Shown here in pieces: positions 46,736 through 59,455 of a stretch of 64,000 nt of DNA. Source of the stretch: Locusta migratoria (Eukaryota; Arthropoda; Insecta; Orthoptera; Acrididae); the NCBI GenBank assembly GCA_026315105.1, contig CM048745.1, forward strand, positions 761,648,506 to 761,712,505. The letters run 5' to 3'. Position 1 is the first letter of the stretch. Every line of letters starts with the position of its first letter. Made by a program: the position numbers and the translations under genes. Under the pieces are notes generated by a model that was not told the DNA's origin, searched no databases, and was given only the letters and a program-made list of their open reading frames with translations.

Positions 46736-47155
46736 TACTTTTCGCTCTCGCCGCTTTGGCAGATTTGCTGGTCTCTAAAAGTATCCCACGGTGAAAACAC
46801 GCTGCTTGTCCGGCGCTGCAACAAAGATGCTGCCAACCGAATGACGTGAAACATGTCTGATGGGACACGTTGCATTTGTTTACTTCTTTGTCGACATCAT
46901 CACCTGCACTGCATGTTCAGCTCACGTCGTTTCCAAAGAGCAGCATGCTCAAAGTACGACTCAGCCTGCCCTCTCGCATTTGGAAAACGTCTTTTTCGCT
47001 ATTAACACCAGTAGCGAAAGCACGGACACTGGGAGGATGCCCACTTTTCCGTGGCCTGCTATCGCAATTTGCATTACATGATCCTACCTATAAGTTAATA
47101 TACATAATCTAAAGAATGACTAGAGTCGCAGCAGCGGCAATAAAAGACCAGCGAC

Positions 47156-47227
47156 AGGTTCCACCGAGATTCGAACTCGGATCGCTGGATTCAAAGTCCA
47201 GAGTGCTAACCATTACACCATGGAACC
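47156..47227 (-). tRNA. tRNA-Gln-TTG: tRNA-Gln (TTG), unit 45
   Basis: Consensus body; T4 stop at 47142..47145. The upstream flank reads CGGTTTCTG, as in unit 47. Confidence 0.97.
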
Positions 47228-47729
47228 TGACGGCCGTACGGTTTCTGAATAACGGTACTCAGTCTCGTGCAGTACATTACTGACATCCTTAGTACAATAC
47301 ACTAGAGAATTCTAAGCAAAATTTGCGACAAAATCACGATAAACGAAGTGGCCATATTTGTAGAGCAGATGGAATACTATAGATTCGCTTGCAGCACGAG
47401 TCTTCACTTGTTTTTCGTAAAAAAGGTGTTGGTATCTCAGCAAAATAGGATGACATGTCAAAAGGAAGGAAGAAATGTCAGTCTGCTCACATTACAATAT
47501 GCAGCGAAGTATGTGTCAAATGGCGACAGTTGTACTTTACGGGAACGCAGTGCTCTCACAGATTTGACAGAGATTTTTCACATTTTTCAGCAATGCTGCC
47601 AGAATGGCTGCCTGTATGGTTGTTGTCTAAACGAAACCCGTTACAGTAGACAGTCGACATACGATTCCGTAGCTAGCAAGCACGGTACGAGCAAAGCTAG
47701 TGCTGCTGTGCAGAAAACAACGCTCGAGC

Positions 47730-47801
47730 GGCCTGTTGGTCTAGGGGTATGATTCCTGCTTTGGGTGCAGGAGGTCCCGGGTTCAAATCCCGGACAGGCC
47801 C
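47730..47801 (+). tRNA. tRNA-Pro-TGG: tRNA-Pro (TGG), unit 45
   Basis: Consensus body; T4 stop at 47805..47808. Confidence 0.97.
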
Positions 47802-48221
47802 TACTTTTCGCTCTCGCCGCTTTGGCAGATTTGCTGGTCTCTAAAAGTATCCCACGGTGAAAACACGATGCTTGTCCGGCGCTGCAACAAAGATGCTGCC
47901 AACCGAATGACGTGAAACATGTCTGATGGGACACGTTGCATTTGTTTACTTCTTTGTCGACATCATCACCTGCACTGCATGTTCAGCTCACGTCGTTTCC
48001 AAAGAGCAGCATGCTCAAAGTACGACTCAGCCTGCCCTCTCGCATTTGGAAAACGTCTTTTTCGCTATTAACACCAGTAGCGAAAGCACGGACACTGGGA
48101 GGATGCCCACTTTTCCGTGGCCTGCTATCGCAATTTGCATTACATGATCCTACCTATAAGTTAATATACATAATCTAAAGAATGACTAGAGTCGCAGCAG
48201 CGGCAATAAAAGACCAGCGAC

Positions 48222-48293
48222 AGGTTCCACCGAGATTCGAACTCGGATCGCTGGATTCAAAGTCCAGAGTGCTAACCATTACACCATGGAACC
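48222..48293 (-). tRNA. tRNA-Gln-TTG: tRNA-Gln (TTG), unit 46
   Basis: Consensus body; T4 stop at 48208..48211. Confidence 0.97.
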
Positions 48294-48795
48294 TGACGGC
48301 CGTACGGCTTCTGAATAACGGTACTCAGTCTCGTGCAGTACATTACTGACATCCTTAGTACAATACACTAGAGAATTCTAAGCAAAATTTGCGACAAAAT
48401 CACGATAAACGAAGTGGCCATATTTGTAGAGCAGATGGAATACTATAGATTCGCTTGCAGCACGAGTCTTCACTTGTTTTTCGTAAAAAAGGTGTTGGTA
48501 TCTCAGCAAAATAGGATGACATGTCAAAAGGAAGGAAGAAATGTCAGTCTGCTCACATTACAATATGCAGCGAAGTATGTGTCAAATGGCGACAGTTGTA
48601 CTTTACGGGAACGCAGTGCTCTCACAGATTTGACAGAGATTTTTCACATTTTTCAGCAATGCTGCCAGAATGGCTGCCTGTATGGTTGTTGTCTAAACGA
48701 AACCCGTTACAGTAGACAGTCGACATACGATTCCGTAGCTAGCAAGCACGGTACGAGCAAAGCTAGTGCTGCTGTGCAGAAAACAATGCTCGAGC

Positions 48796-48867
48796 GGCCT
48801 GTTGGTCTAGGGGTATGATTCCTGCTTTGGGTGCAGGAGGTCCCGGGTTCAAATCCCGGACAGGCCC
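48796..48867 (+). tRNA. tRNA-Pro-TGG: tRNA-Pro (TGG), unit 46
   Basis: Consensus body; T4 stop at 48871..48874. Confidence 0.97.
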
Positions 48868-49287
48868 TACTTTTCGCTCTCGCCGCTTTGGCAGATTTGC
48901 TGGTCTCTAAAAGTATCCCACGGTGAAAACACGCTGCTTGTCCGGCGCTGCAACAAAGATGCTGCCAACCGAATGACGTGAAACATGTCTGATGGGACAC
49001 GTTGCATTTGTTTACTTCTTTGTCGACATCATCACCTGCACTGCATGTTCAGCTCACGTCGTTTCCAAAGAGCAGCATGCTCAAAGTACGACTCAGCCTG
49101 CCCTCTCGCATTTGGAAAACGTCTTTTTCGCTATTAACACCAGTAGCGAAAGCACGGACACTGGGAGGATGCCCACTTTTCCGTGGCCTGCTATCGCAAT
49201 TTGCATTACATGATCCTACCTATAAGTTAATATACATAATCTAAAGAATGACTAGAGTCGCAGCAGCGGCAATAAAAGACCAGCGAC

Positions 49288-49359
49288 AGGTTCCACCGAG
49301 ATTCGAACTCGGATCGCTGGATTCAAAGTCCAGAGTGCTAACCATTACACCATGGAACC
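49288..49359 (-). tRNA. tRNA-Gln-TTG: tRNA-Gln (TTG), unit 47
   Basis: Consensus body; T4 stop at 49274..49277. Confidence 0.97.
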
Positions 49360-49861
49360 TGACGGCCGTACGGTTTCTGAATAACGGTACTCAGTCTCGT
49401 GCAGTACATTACTGACATCCTTAGTACAATACACTAGAGAATTCTAAGCAAAATTTGCGACAAAATCACGATAAACGAAGTGGCCATATTTGTAGAGCAG
49501 ATGGAATACTATAGATTCGCTTGCAGCACGAGTCTTCACTTGTTTTTCGTAAAAAAGGTGTTGGTATCTCAGCAAAATAGGATGACATGTCAAAAGGAAG
49601 GAAGAAATGTCAGTCTGCTCACATTACAATATGCAGCGAAGTATGTGTCAAATGGCGACAGTTGTACTTTACGGGAACGCAGTGCTCTCACAGATTTGAC
49701 AGAGATTTTTCACATTTTTCAGCAATGCTGCCAGAATGGCTGCCTGTATGGTTGTTGTCTAAACGAAACCCGTTACAGTAGACAGTCGACATACGATTCC
49801 GTAGCTAGCAAGCACGGTACGAGCAAAGCTAGTGCTGCTGTGCAGAAAACAACGCTCGAGC

Positions 49862-49933
49862 GGCCTGTTGGTCTAGGGGTATGATTCCTGCTTTGGGTGC
49901 AGGAGGTCCCGGGTTCAAATCCCGGACAGGCCC
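49862..49933 (+). tRNA. tRNA-Pro-TGG: tRNA-Pro (TGG), unit 47
   Basis: Consensus body; T4 stop at 49937..49940. Confidence 0.97.
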
Positions 49934-50353
49934 TACTTTTCGCTCTCGCCGCTTTGGCAGATTTGCTGGTCTCTAAAAGTATCCCACGGTGAAAACACGA
50001 TGCTTGTCCGGCGCTGCAACAAAGATGCTGCCAACCGAATGACGTGAAACATGTCTGATGGGACACGTTGCATTTGTTTACTTCTTTGTCGACATCATCA
50101 CCTGCACTGCATGTTCAGCTCACGTCGTTTCCAAAGAGCAGCATGCTCAAAGTACGACTCAGCCTGCCCTCTCGCATTTGGAAAACGTCTTTTTCGCTAT
50201 TAACACCAGTAGCGAAAGCACGGACACTGGGAGGATGCCCACTTTTCCGTGGCCTGCTATCGCAATTTGCATTACATGATCCTACCTATAAGTTAATATA
50301 CATAATCTAAAGAATGACTAGAGTCGCAGCAGCGGCAATAAAAGACCAGCGAC

Positions 50354-50425
50354 AGGTTCCACCGAGATTCGAACTCGGATCGCTGGATTCAAAGTCCAGA
50401 GTGCTAACCATTACACCATGGAACC
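50354..50425 (-). tRNA. tRNA-Gln-TTG: tRNA-Gln (TTG), unit 48
   Basis: Consensus body; T4 stop at 50340..50343. Confidence 0.97.
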
Positions 50426-50927
50426 TGACGGCCGTACGGCTTCTGAATAACGGTACTCAGTCTCGTGCAGTACATTACTGACATCCTTAGTACAATACAC
50501 TAGAGAATTCTAAGCAAAATTTGCGACAAAATCACGATAAACGAAGTGGCCATATTTGTAGAGCAGATGGAATACTATAGATTCGCTTGCAGCACGAGTC
50601 TTCACTTGTTTTTCGTAAAAAAGGTGTTGGTATCTCAGCAAAATAGGATGACATGTCAAAAGGAAGGAAGAAATGTCAGTCTGCTCACATTACAATATGC
50701 AGCGAAGTATGTGTCAAATGGCGACAGTTGTACTTTACGGGAACGCAGTGCTCTCACAGATTTGACAGAGATTTTTCACATTTTTCAGCAATGCTGCCAG
50801 AATGGCTGCCTGTATGGTTGTTGTCTAAACGGAACCCGTTACAGTAGACAGTCGACATACGATTCCGTAGCTAGCAAGCACGGTACGAGCAAAGCTAGTG
50901 CTGCTGTGCAGAAAACAACGCTCGAGC

Positions 50928-50999
50928 GGCCTGTTGGTCTAGGGGTATGATTCCTGCTTTGGGTGCAGGAGGTCCCGGGTTCAAATCCCGGACAGGCCC
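50928..50999 (+). tRNA. tRNA-Pro-TGG: tRNA-Pro (TGG), unit 48
   Basis: Consensus body; T4 stop at 51003..51006. Upstream G at 50832 is shared with unit 53. Confidence 0.97.
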
Positions 51000-51419
51000 T
51001 ACTTTTCGCTCTCGCCGCTTTGGCAGATTTTCTGGTCTCTAAAAGTATCCCACGGTGAAAACACGATGCTTGTCCGGCGCTGCAACAAAGATGCTGCCAA
51101 CCGAATGACGTGAAACATGTCTGATGGGACACGTTGCATTTGTTTACTTCTTTGTCGACATCATCACCTGCACTGCATGTTCAGCTCACGTCGTTTCCAA
51201 AGAGCAGCATGCTCAAAGTACGACTCAGCCTGCCCTCTCGCATTTGGAAAACGTCTTTTTCGCTATTAACACCAGTAGCGAAAGCACGGACACTGGGAGG
51301 ATGCCCACTTTTCCGTGGCCTGCTATCGCAATTTGCATTACATGATCCTACCTATAAGTTAATATACATAATCTAAAGAATGACTAGAGTCGCAGCAGCG
51401 GCAATAAAAGACCAGCGAC

Positions 51420-51491
51420 AGGTTCCACCGAGATTCGAACTCGGATCGCTGGATTCAAAGTCCAGCGTGCTAACCATTACACCATGGAACC
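51420..51491 (-). tRNA. tRNA-Gln-TTG: tRNA-Gln (TTG), unit 49, T26G
   Basis: T26G (complement of 51466) lies in the hinge between D and anticodon stems; no pair is broken. Shared with units 51, 54, 56 and 58. T4 stop at 51406..51409. Confidence 0.95.
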
Positions 51492-51993
51492 TGACGGCCG
51501 TACGGCTTCTGAATAACGGTACTCAGTCTCGTGCAGTACATTACTGACATCCTTAGTACAATACACTAGAGAATTCTAAGCAAAATTTGCGACAAAATCA
51601 CGATAAACGAAGTGGCCATATTTGTAGAGCAGATGGAATACTATAGATTCGCTTGCAGCACGAGTCTTCACTTGTTTTTCGTAAAAAAGGTGTTGGTATC
51701 TCAGCAAAATAGGATGACATGTCAAAAGGAAGGAAGAAATGTCAGTCTGCTCACATTACAATATGCAGCGAAGTATGTGTCAAATGGCGACAGTTGTACT
51801 TTACGGGAACGCAGTGCTCTCACAGATTTGACAGAGATTTTTCACATTTTTCAGCAATGCTGCCAGAATGGCTGCCTGTATGGTTGTTGTCTAAACGAAA
51901 CCCGTTACAGTAGACAGTCGACATACGATTCCGTAGCTAGCAAGCACGGTACGAGCAAAGCTAGTGCTGCTGTGCAGAAAACAACGCTCGAGC

Positions 51994-52065
51994 GGCCTGT
52001 TGGTCTAGGGGTATGATTCCTGCTTTGGGTGCAGGAGGTCCCTGGTTCAAATCCCGGACAGGCCC
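51994..52065 (+). tRNA. tRNA-Pro-TGG: tRNA-Pro (TGG), unit 49, T-stem G51T
   Basis: G51T at 52043 faces C63, a T-C mismatch in the middle of the T stem, just outside the B box. Shared with unit 54. T4 stop at 52069..52072. Confidence 0.91.
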
Positions 52066-52485
52066 TACTTTTCGCTCTCGCCGCTTTGGCAGATTTGCTG
52101 GTCTCTAAAAGTATCCCACGGTGAAAACACGATGCTTGTCCGGCGCTGCAACAAAGATGCTGCCAACCGAATGACGTGAAACATGTCTGATGGGACACGT
52201 TGCATTTGTTTACTTCTTTGTCGACATCATCACCTGCACTGCATGTTCAGCTCACGTCGTTTCCAAAGAGCAGCATGCTCAAAGTACGACTCAGCCTGCC
52301 CTCTCGCATTTGGAAAACGTCTTTTTCGCTATTAACACCAGTAGCGAAAGCACGGACACTGGGAGGATGCCCACTTTTCCGTGGCCTGCTATCGCAATTT
52401 GCATTACATGATCCTACCTATAAGTTAATATACATAATCTAAAGAATGACTAGAGTCGCAGCAGCGGCAATAAAAGACCAGCGAC

Positions 52486-52557
52486 AGGTTCCACCGAGAT
52501 TCGAACTCGGATCGCTGGATTCAAAGTCCAGAGTGCTAACCATTACACCATGGAACC
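52486..52557 (-). tRNA. tRNA-Gln-TTG: tRNA-Gln (TTG), unit 50
   Basis: Consensus body; T4 stop at 52472..52475. Confidence 0.97.
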
Positions 52558-53059
52558 TGACGGCCGTACGGCTTCTGAATAACGGTACTCAGTCTCGTGC
52601 AGTACATTACTGACATCCTTAGTACAATACACTAGAGAATTCTAAGCAAAATTTGCGACAAAATCACGATAAACGAAGTGGCCATATTTGTAGAGCAGAT
52701 GGAATACTATAGATTCGCTTGCAGCACGAGTCTTCACTTGTTTTTCGTAAAAAAGGTGTTGGTATCTCAGCAAAATAGGATGACATGTCAAAAGGAAGGA
52801 AGAAATGTCAGTCTGCTCACATTACAATATGCAGCGAAGTATGTGTCAAATGGCGACAGTTGTACTTTACGGGAACGCAGTGCTCTCACAGATTTGACAG
52901 AGATTTTTCACATTTTTCAGCAATGCTGCCAGAATGGCTGCCTGTATGGTTGTTGTCTAAACGAAACCCGTTACAGTAGACAGTCGACATACGATTCCGT
53001 AGCTAGCAAGCACGGTACGAGCAAAGCTAGTGCTGCTGTGCAGAAAACAACGCTCGAGC

Positions 53060-53131
53060 GGCCTGTTGGTCTAGGGGTATGATTCCTGCTTTGGGTGCAG
53101 GAGGTCCCGGGTTCAAATCCCGGACAGGCCC
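53060..53131 (+). tRNA. tRNA-Pro-TGG: tRNA-Pro (TGG), unit 50
   Basis: Consensus body; T4 stop at 53135..53138. Confidence 0.97.
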
Positions 53132-53551
53132 TACTTTTCGCTCTCGCCGCTTTGGCAGATTTGCTGGTCTCTAAAAGTATCCCACGGTGAAAACACGATG
53201 CTTGTCCGGCGCTGCAACAAAGATGCTGCCAACCGAATGACGTGAAACATGTCTGATGGGACACGTTGCATTTGTTTACTTCTTTGTCGACATCATCACC
53301 TGCACTGCATGTTCAGCTCACGTCGTTTCCAAAGAGCAGCATGCTCAAAGTACGACTCAGCCTGCCCTCTCGCATTTGGAAAACGTCTTTTTCGCTATTA
53401 ACACCAGTAGCGAAAGCACGGACACTGGGAGGATGCCCACTTTTCCGTGGCCTGCTATCGCAATTTGCATTACATGATCCTACCTATAAGTTAATATACA
53501 TAATCTAAAGAATGACTAGAGTCGCAGCAGCGGCAATAAAAGACCAGCGAC

Positions 53552-53623
53552 AGGTTCCACCGAGATTCGAACTCGGATCGCTGGATTCAAAGTCCAGCGT
53601 GCTAACCATTACACCATGGAACC
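53552..53623 (-). tRNA. tRNA-Gln-TTG: tRNA-Gln (TTG), unit 51, T26G
   Basis: T26G (complement of 53598). T4 stop at 53538..53541. Confidence 0.95.
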
Positions 53624-54125
53624 TGACGGCCGTACGGCTTCTGAATAACGGTACTCAGTCTCGTGCAGTACATTACTGACATCCTTAGTACAATACACTA
53701 GAGAATTCTAAGCAAAATTTGCGACAAAATCACGATAAACGAAGTGGCCATATTTGTAGAGCAGATGGAATACTATAGATTCGCTTGCAGCACGAGTCTT
53801 CACTTGTTTTTCGTAAAAAAGGTGTTGGTATCTCAGCAAAATAGGATGACATGTCAAAAGGAAGGAAGAAATGTCAGTCTGCTCACATTACAATATGCAG
53901 CGAAGTATGTGTCAAATGGCGACAGTTGTACTTTACGGGAACGCAGTGCTCTCACAGATTTGACAGAGATTTTTCACATTTTTCAGCAATGCTGCCAGAA
54001 TGGCTGCCTGTATGGTTGTTGTCTAAACGAAACCCGTTACAGTAGACAGTCGACATACGATTCTGTAGCTAGCAAGCACGGTACGAGCAAAGCTAGTGCT
54101 GCTGTGCAGAAAACAACGCTCGAGC

Positions 54126-54197
54126 GGCCTGTTGGTCTAGGGGTATGATTCCTGCTTTGGGTGCAGGAGGTCCCGGGTTCAAATCCCGGACAGGCCC
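54126..54197 (+). tRNA. tRNA-Pro-TGG: tRNA-Pro (TGG), unit 51
   Basis: Consensus body; T4 stop at 54201..54204. Flanked by the ATTCTGTAG (5') and GGTCGCTAA (3') markers shared with units 56 and 58. Confidence 0.97.
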
Positions 54198-54617
54198 TAC
54201 TTTTCGCTCTCGCCGCTTTGGCAGATTTGCTGGTCGCTAAAAGTATCCCACGGTGAAAACACGATGCTTGTCCGGCGCTGCAACAAAGATGCTGCCAACC
54301 GAATGACGTGAAACATGTCTGATGGGACACGTTGCATTTGTTTACTTCTTTGTCGACATCATCACCTGCACTGCATGTTCAGCTCACGTCGTTTCCAAAG
54401 AGCAGCATGCTCAAAGTACGACTCAGCCTGCCCTCTCGCATTTGGAAAACGTCTTTTTCGCTATTAACACCAGTAGCGAAAGCACGGACACTGGGAGGAT
54501 GCCCACTTTTCCGTGGCCTGCTATCGCAATTTGCATTACATGATCCTACCTATAAGTTAATATACATAATCTAAAGAATGACTAGAGTCGCAGCAGCGGC
54601 AATAAAAGACCAGCGAC

Positions 54618-54689
54618 AGGTTCCACCGAGATTCGAACTCGGATCGCTGGATTCAAAGTCCAGAGTGCTAACCATTACACCATGGAACC
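54618..54689 (-). tRNA. tRNA-Gln-TTG: tRNA-Gln (TTG), unit 52
   Basis: Consensus body; T4 stop at 54604..54607. Confidence 0.97.
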
Positions 54690-55191
54690 TGACGGCCGTA
54701 CGGCTTCTGAATAACGGTACTCAGTCTCGTGCAGTACATTACTGACATCCTTAGTACAATACACTAGAGAATTCTAAGCAAAATTTGCGACAAAATCACG
54801 ATAAACGAAGTGGCCATATTTGTAGAGCAGATGGAATACTATAGATTCGCTTGCAGCACGAGTCTTCACTTGTTTTTCGTAAAAAAGGTGTTGGTATCTC
54901 AGCAAAATAGGATGACATGTCAAAAGGAAGGAAGAAATGTCAGTCTGCTCACATTACAATATGCAGCGAAGTATGTGTCAAATGGCGACAGTTGTACTTT
55001 ACGGGAACGCAGTGCTCTCACAGATTTGACAGAGATTTTTCACATTTTTCAGCAATGCTGCCAGAATGGCTGCCTGTATGGTTGTTGTCTAAACGAAACC
55101 CGTTACAGTAGACAGTCGACATACGATTCCGTAGCTAGCAAGCACGGTACGAGCAAAGCTAGTGCTGCTGTGCAGAAAACAACGCTCGAGC

Positions 55192-55263
55192 GGCCTGTTG
55201 GTCTAGGGGTATGATTCCTGCTTTGGGTGCAGGAGGTCCCGGGTTCAAATCCCGGACAGGCCC
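55192..55263 (+). tRNA. tRNA-Pro-TGG: tRNA-Pro (TGG), unit 52
   Basis: Consensus body; T4 stop at 55267..55270. Confidence 0.97.
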
Positions 55264-55683
55264 TACTTTTCGCTCTCGCCGCTTTGGCAGATTTGCTGGT
55301 CTCTAAAAGTATCCCACGGTGAAAACACGATGCTTGTCCGGCGCTGCAACAAAGATGCTGCCAACCGAATGACGTGAAACATGTCTGATGGGACACGTTG
55401 CATTTGTTTACTTCTTTGTCGACATCATCACCTGCACTGCATGTTCAGCTCACGTCGTTTCCAAAGAGCAGCATGCTCAAAGTACGACTCAGCCTGCCCT
55501 CTCGCATTTGGAAAACGTCTTTTTCGCTATTAACACCAGTAGCGAAAGCACGGACACTGGGAGGATGCCCACTTTTCCGTGGCCTGCTATCGCAATTTGC
55601 ATTACATGATCCTACCTATAAGTTAATATACATAATCTAAAGAATGACTAGAGTCGCAGCAGCGGCAATAAAAGACCAGCGAC

Positions 55684-55755
55684 AGGTTCCACCGAGATTC
55701 GAACTCGGATCGCTGGATTCAAAGTCCAGAGTGCTAACCATTACACCATGGAACC
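55684..55755 (-). tRNA. tRNA-Gln-TTG: tRNA-Gln (TTG), unit 53
   Basis: Consensus body; T4 stop at 55670..55673. Confidence 0.97.
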
Positions 55756-56257
55756 TGACGGCCGTACGGCTTCTGAATAACGGTACTCAGTCTCGTGCAG
55801 TACATTACTGACATCCTTAGTACAATACACTAGAGAATTCTAAGCAAAATTTGCGACAAAATCACGATAAACGAAGTGGCCATATTTGTAGAGCAGATGG
55901 AATACTATAGATTCGCTTGCAGCACGAGTCTTCACTTGTTTTTCGTAAAAAAGGTGTTGGTATCTCAGCAAAATAGGATGACATGTCAAAAGGAAGGAAG
56001 AAATGTCAGTCTGCTCACATTACAATATGCAGCGAAGTATGTGTCAAATGGCGACAGTTGTACTTTACGGGAACGCAGTGCTCTCACAGATTTGACAGAG
56101 ATTTTTCACATTTTTCAGCAATGCTGCCAGAATGGCTGCCTGTATGGTTGTTGTCTAAACGGAACCCGTTACAGTAGACAGTCGACATACGATTCCGTAG
56201 CTAGCAAGCACGGTACGAGCAAAGCTAGTGCTGCTGTGCAGAAAACAACGCTCGAGC

Positions 56258-56329
56258 GGCCTGTTGGTCTAGGGGTATGATTCCTGCTTTGGGTGCAGGA
56301 GGTCCCGGGTTCAAATCCCGGACAGGCCC
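56258..56329 (+). tRNA. tRNA-Pro-TGG: tRNA-Pro (TGG), unit 53
   Basis: Consensus body; T4 stop at 56333..56336. Confidence 0.97.
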
Positions 56330-56749
56330 TACTTTTCGCTCTCGCCGCTTTGGCAGATTTTCTGGTCTCTAAAAGTATCCCACGGTGAAAACACGATGCT
56401 TGTCCGGCGCTGCAACAAAGATGCTGCCAACCGAATGACGTGAAACATGTCTGATGGGACACGTTGCATTTGTTTACTTCTTTGTCGACATCATCACCTG
56501 CACTGCATGTTCAGCTCACGTCGTTTCCAAAGAGCAGCATGCTCAAAGTACGACTCAGCCTGCCCTCTCGCATTTGGAAAACGTCTTTTTCGCTATTAAC
56601 ACCAGTAGCGAAAGCACGGACACTGGGAGGATGCCCACTTTTCCGTGGCCTGCTATCGCAATTTGCATTACATGATCCTACCTATAAGTTAATATACATA
56701 ATCTAAAGAATGACTAGAGTCGCAGCAGCGGCAATAAAAGACCAGCGAC

Positions 56750-56821
56750 AGGTTCCACCGAGATTCGAACTCGGATCGCTGGATTCAAAGTCCAGCGTGC
56801 TAACCATTACACCATGGAACC
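56750..56821 (-). tRNA. tRNA-Gln-TTG: tRNA-Gln (TTG), unit 54, T26G
   Basis: T26G (complement of 56796). T4 stop at 56736..56739. Confidence 0.95.
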
Positions 56822-57323
56822 TGACGGCCGTACGGCTTCTGAATAACGGTACTCAGTCTCGTGCAGTACATTACTGACATCCTTAGTACAATACACTAGA
56901 GAATTCTAAGCAAAATTTGCGACAAAATCACGATAAACGAAGTGGCCATATTTGTAGAGCAGATGGAATACTATAGATTCGCTTGCAGCACGAGTCTTCA
57001 CTTGTTTTTCGTAAAAAAGGTGTTGGTATCTCAGCAAAATAGGATGACATGTCAAAAGGAAGGAAGAAATGTCAGTCTGCTCACATTACAATATGCAGCG
57101 AAGTATGTGTCAAATGGCGACAGTTGTACTTTACGGGAACGCAGTGCTCTCACAGATTTGACAGAGATTTTTCACATTTTTCAGCAATGCTGCCAGAATG
57201 GCTGCCTGTATGGTTGTTGTCTAAACGAAACCCGTTACAGTAGACAGTCGACATACGATTCCGTAGCTAGCAAGCACGGTACGAGCAAAGCTAGTGCTGC
57301 TGTGCAGAAAACAACGCTCGAGC

Positions 57324-57395
57324 GGCCTGTTGGTCTAGGGGTATGATTCCTGCTTTGGGTGCAGGAGGTCCCTGGTTCAAATCCCGGACAGGCCC
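57324..57395 (+). tRNA. tRNA-Pro-TGG: tRNA-Pro (TGG), unit 54, T-stem G51T
   Basis: G51T at 57373, the same T-C mismatch as unit 49, exactly 5330 bp away. T4 stop at 57399..57402. Confidence 0.91.
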
Positions 57396-57815
57396 TACTT
57401 TTCGCTCTCGCCGCTTTGGCAGATTTGCTGGTCTCTAAAAGTATCCCACGGTGAAAACACGATGCTTGTCCGGCGCTGCAACAAAGATGCTGCCAACCGA
57501 ATGACGTGAAACATGTCTGATGGGACACGTTGCATTTGTTTACTTCTTTGTCGACATCATCACCTGCACTGCATGTTCAGCTCACGTCGTTTCCAAAGAG
57601 CAGCATGCTCAAAGTACGACTCAGCCTGCCCTCTCGCATTTGGAAAACGTCTTTTTCGCTATTAACACCAGTAGCGAAAGCACGGACACTGGGAGGATGC
57701 CCACTTTTCCGTGGCCTGCTATCGCAATTTGCATTACATGATCCTACCTATAAGTTAATATACATAATCTAAAGAATGACTAGAGTCGCAGCAGCGGCAA
57801 TAAAAGACCAGCGAC

Positions 57816-57887
57816 AGGTTCCACCGAGATTCGAACTCGGATCGCTGGATTCAAAGTCCAGAGTGCTAACCATTACACCATGGAACC
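57816..57887 (-). tRNA. tRNA-Gln-TTG: tRNA-Gln (TTG), unit 55
   Basis: Consensus body; T4 stop at 57802..57805. Confidence 0.97.
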
Positions 57888-58389
57888 TGACGGCCGTACG
57901 GCTTCTGAATAACGGTACTCAGTCTCGTGCAGTACATTACTGACATCCTTAGTACAATACACTAGAGAATTCTAAGCAAAATTTGCGACAAAATCACGAT
58001 AAACGAAGTGGCCATATTTGTAGAGCAGATGGAATACTATAGATTCGCTTGCAGCACGAGTCTTCACTTGTTTTTCGTAAAAAAGGTGTTGGTATCTCAG
58101 CAAAATAGGATGACATGTCAAAAGGAAGGAAGAAATGTCAGTCTGCTCACATTACAATATGCAGCGAAGTATGTGTCAAATGGCGACAGTTGTACTTTAC
58201 GGGAACGCAGTGCTCTCACAGATTTGACAGAGATTTTTCACATTTTTCAGCAATGCTGCCAGAATGGCTGCCTGTATGGTTGTTGTCTAAACGAAACCCG
58301 TTACAGTAGACAGTCGACATACGATTCCGTAGCTAGCAAGCACGGTACGAGCAAAGCTAGTGCTGCTGTGCAGAAAACAACGCTCGAGC

Positions 58390-58461
58390 GGCCTGTTGGT
58401 CTAGGGGTATGATTCCTGCTTTGGGTGCAGGAGGTCCCGGGTTCAAATCCCGGACAGGCCC
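58390..58461 (+). tRNA. tRNA-Pro-TGG: tRNA-Pro (TGG), unit 55
   Basis: Consensus body; T4 stop at 58465..58468. Confidence 0.97.
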
Positions 58462-58881
58462 TACTTTTCGCTCTCGCCGCTTTGGCAGATTTGCTGGTCT
58501 CTAAAAGTATCCCACGGTGAAAACACGATGCTTGTCCGGCGCTGCAACAAAGATGCTGCCAACCGAATGACGTGAAACATGTCTGATGGGACACGTTGCA
58601 TTTGTTTACTTCTTTGTCGACATCATCACCTGCACTGCATGTTCAGCTCACGTCGTTTCCAAAGAGCAGCATGCTCAAAGTACGACTCAGCCTGCCCTCT
58701 CGCATTTGGAAAACGTCTTTTTCGCTATTAACACCAGTAGCGAAAGCACGGACACTGGGAGGATGCCCACTTTTCCGTGGCCTGCTATCGCAATTTGCAT
58801 TACATGATCCTACCTATAAGTTAATATACATAATCTAAAGAATGACTAGAGTCGCAGCAGCGGCAATAAAAGACCAGCGAC

Positions 58882-58953
58882 AGGTTCCACCGAGATTCGA
58901 ACTCGGATCGCTGGATTCAAAGTCCAGCGTGCTAACCATTACACCATGGAACC
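58882..58953 (-). tRNA. tRNA-Gln-TTG: tRNA-Gln (TTG), unit 56, T26G
   Basis: T26G (complement of 58928). T4 stop at 58868..58871. Confidence 0.95.
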
Positions 58954-59455
58954 TGACGGCCGTACGGCTTCTGAATAACGGTACTCAGTCTCGTGCAGTA
59001 CATTACTGACATCCTTAGTACAATACACTAGAGAATTCTAAGCAAAATTTGCGACAAAATCACGATAAACGAAGTGGCCATATTTGTAGAGCAGATGGAA
59101 TACTATAGATTCGCTTGCAGCACGAGTCTTCACTTGTTTTTCGTAAAAAAGGTGTTGGTATCTCAGCAAAATAGGATGACATGTCAAAAGGAAGGAAGAA
59201 ATGTCAGTCTGCTCACATTACAATATGCAGCGAAGTATGTGTCAAATGGCGACAGTTGTACTTTACGGGAACGCAGTGCTCTCACAGATTTGACAGAGAT
59301 TTTTCACATTTTTCAGCAATGCTGCCAGAATGGCTGCCTGTATGGTTGTTGTCTAAACGAAACCCGTTACAGTAGACAGTCGACATACGATTCTGTAGCT
59401 AGCAAGCACGGTACGAGCAAAGCTAGTGCTGCTGTGCAGAAAACAACGCTCGAGC

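Larger units (their letters stand above)
46090..50353. repeat. Higher-order dimer duplication: units 44-45 and 46-47
   Basis: Units 44 and 46 share ACAATGCTC (T at 46655 and 48787) and CACGCTGC. Units 45 and 47 share CGGTTTCTG. The offset is 2132 bp. This block directly abuts the preceding dimer pair. Confidence 0.9.
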
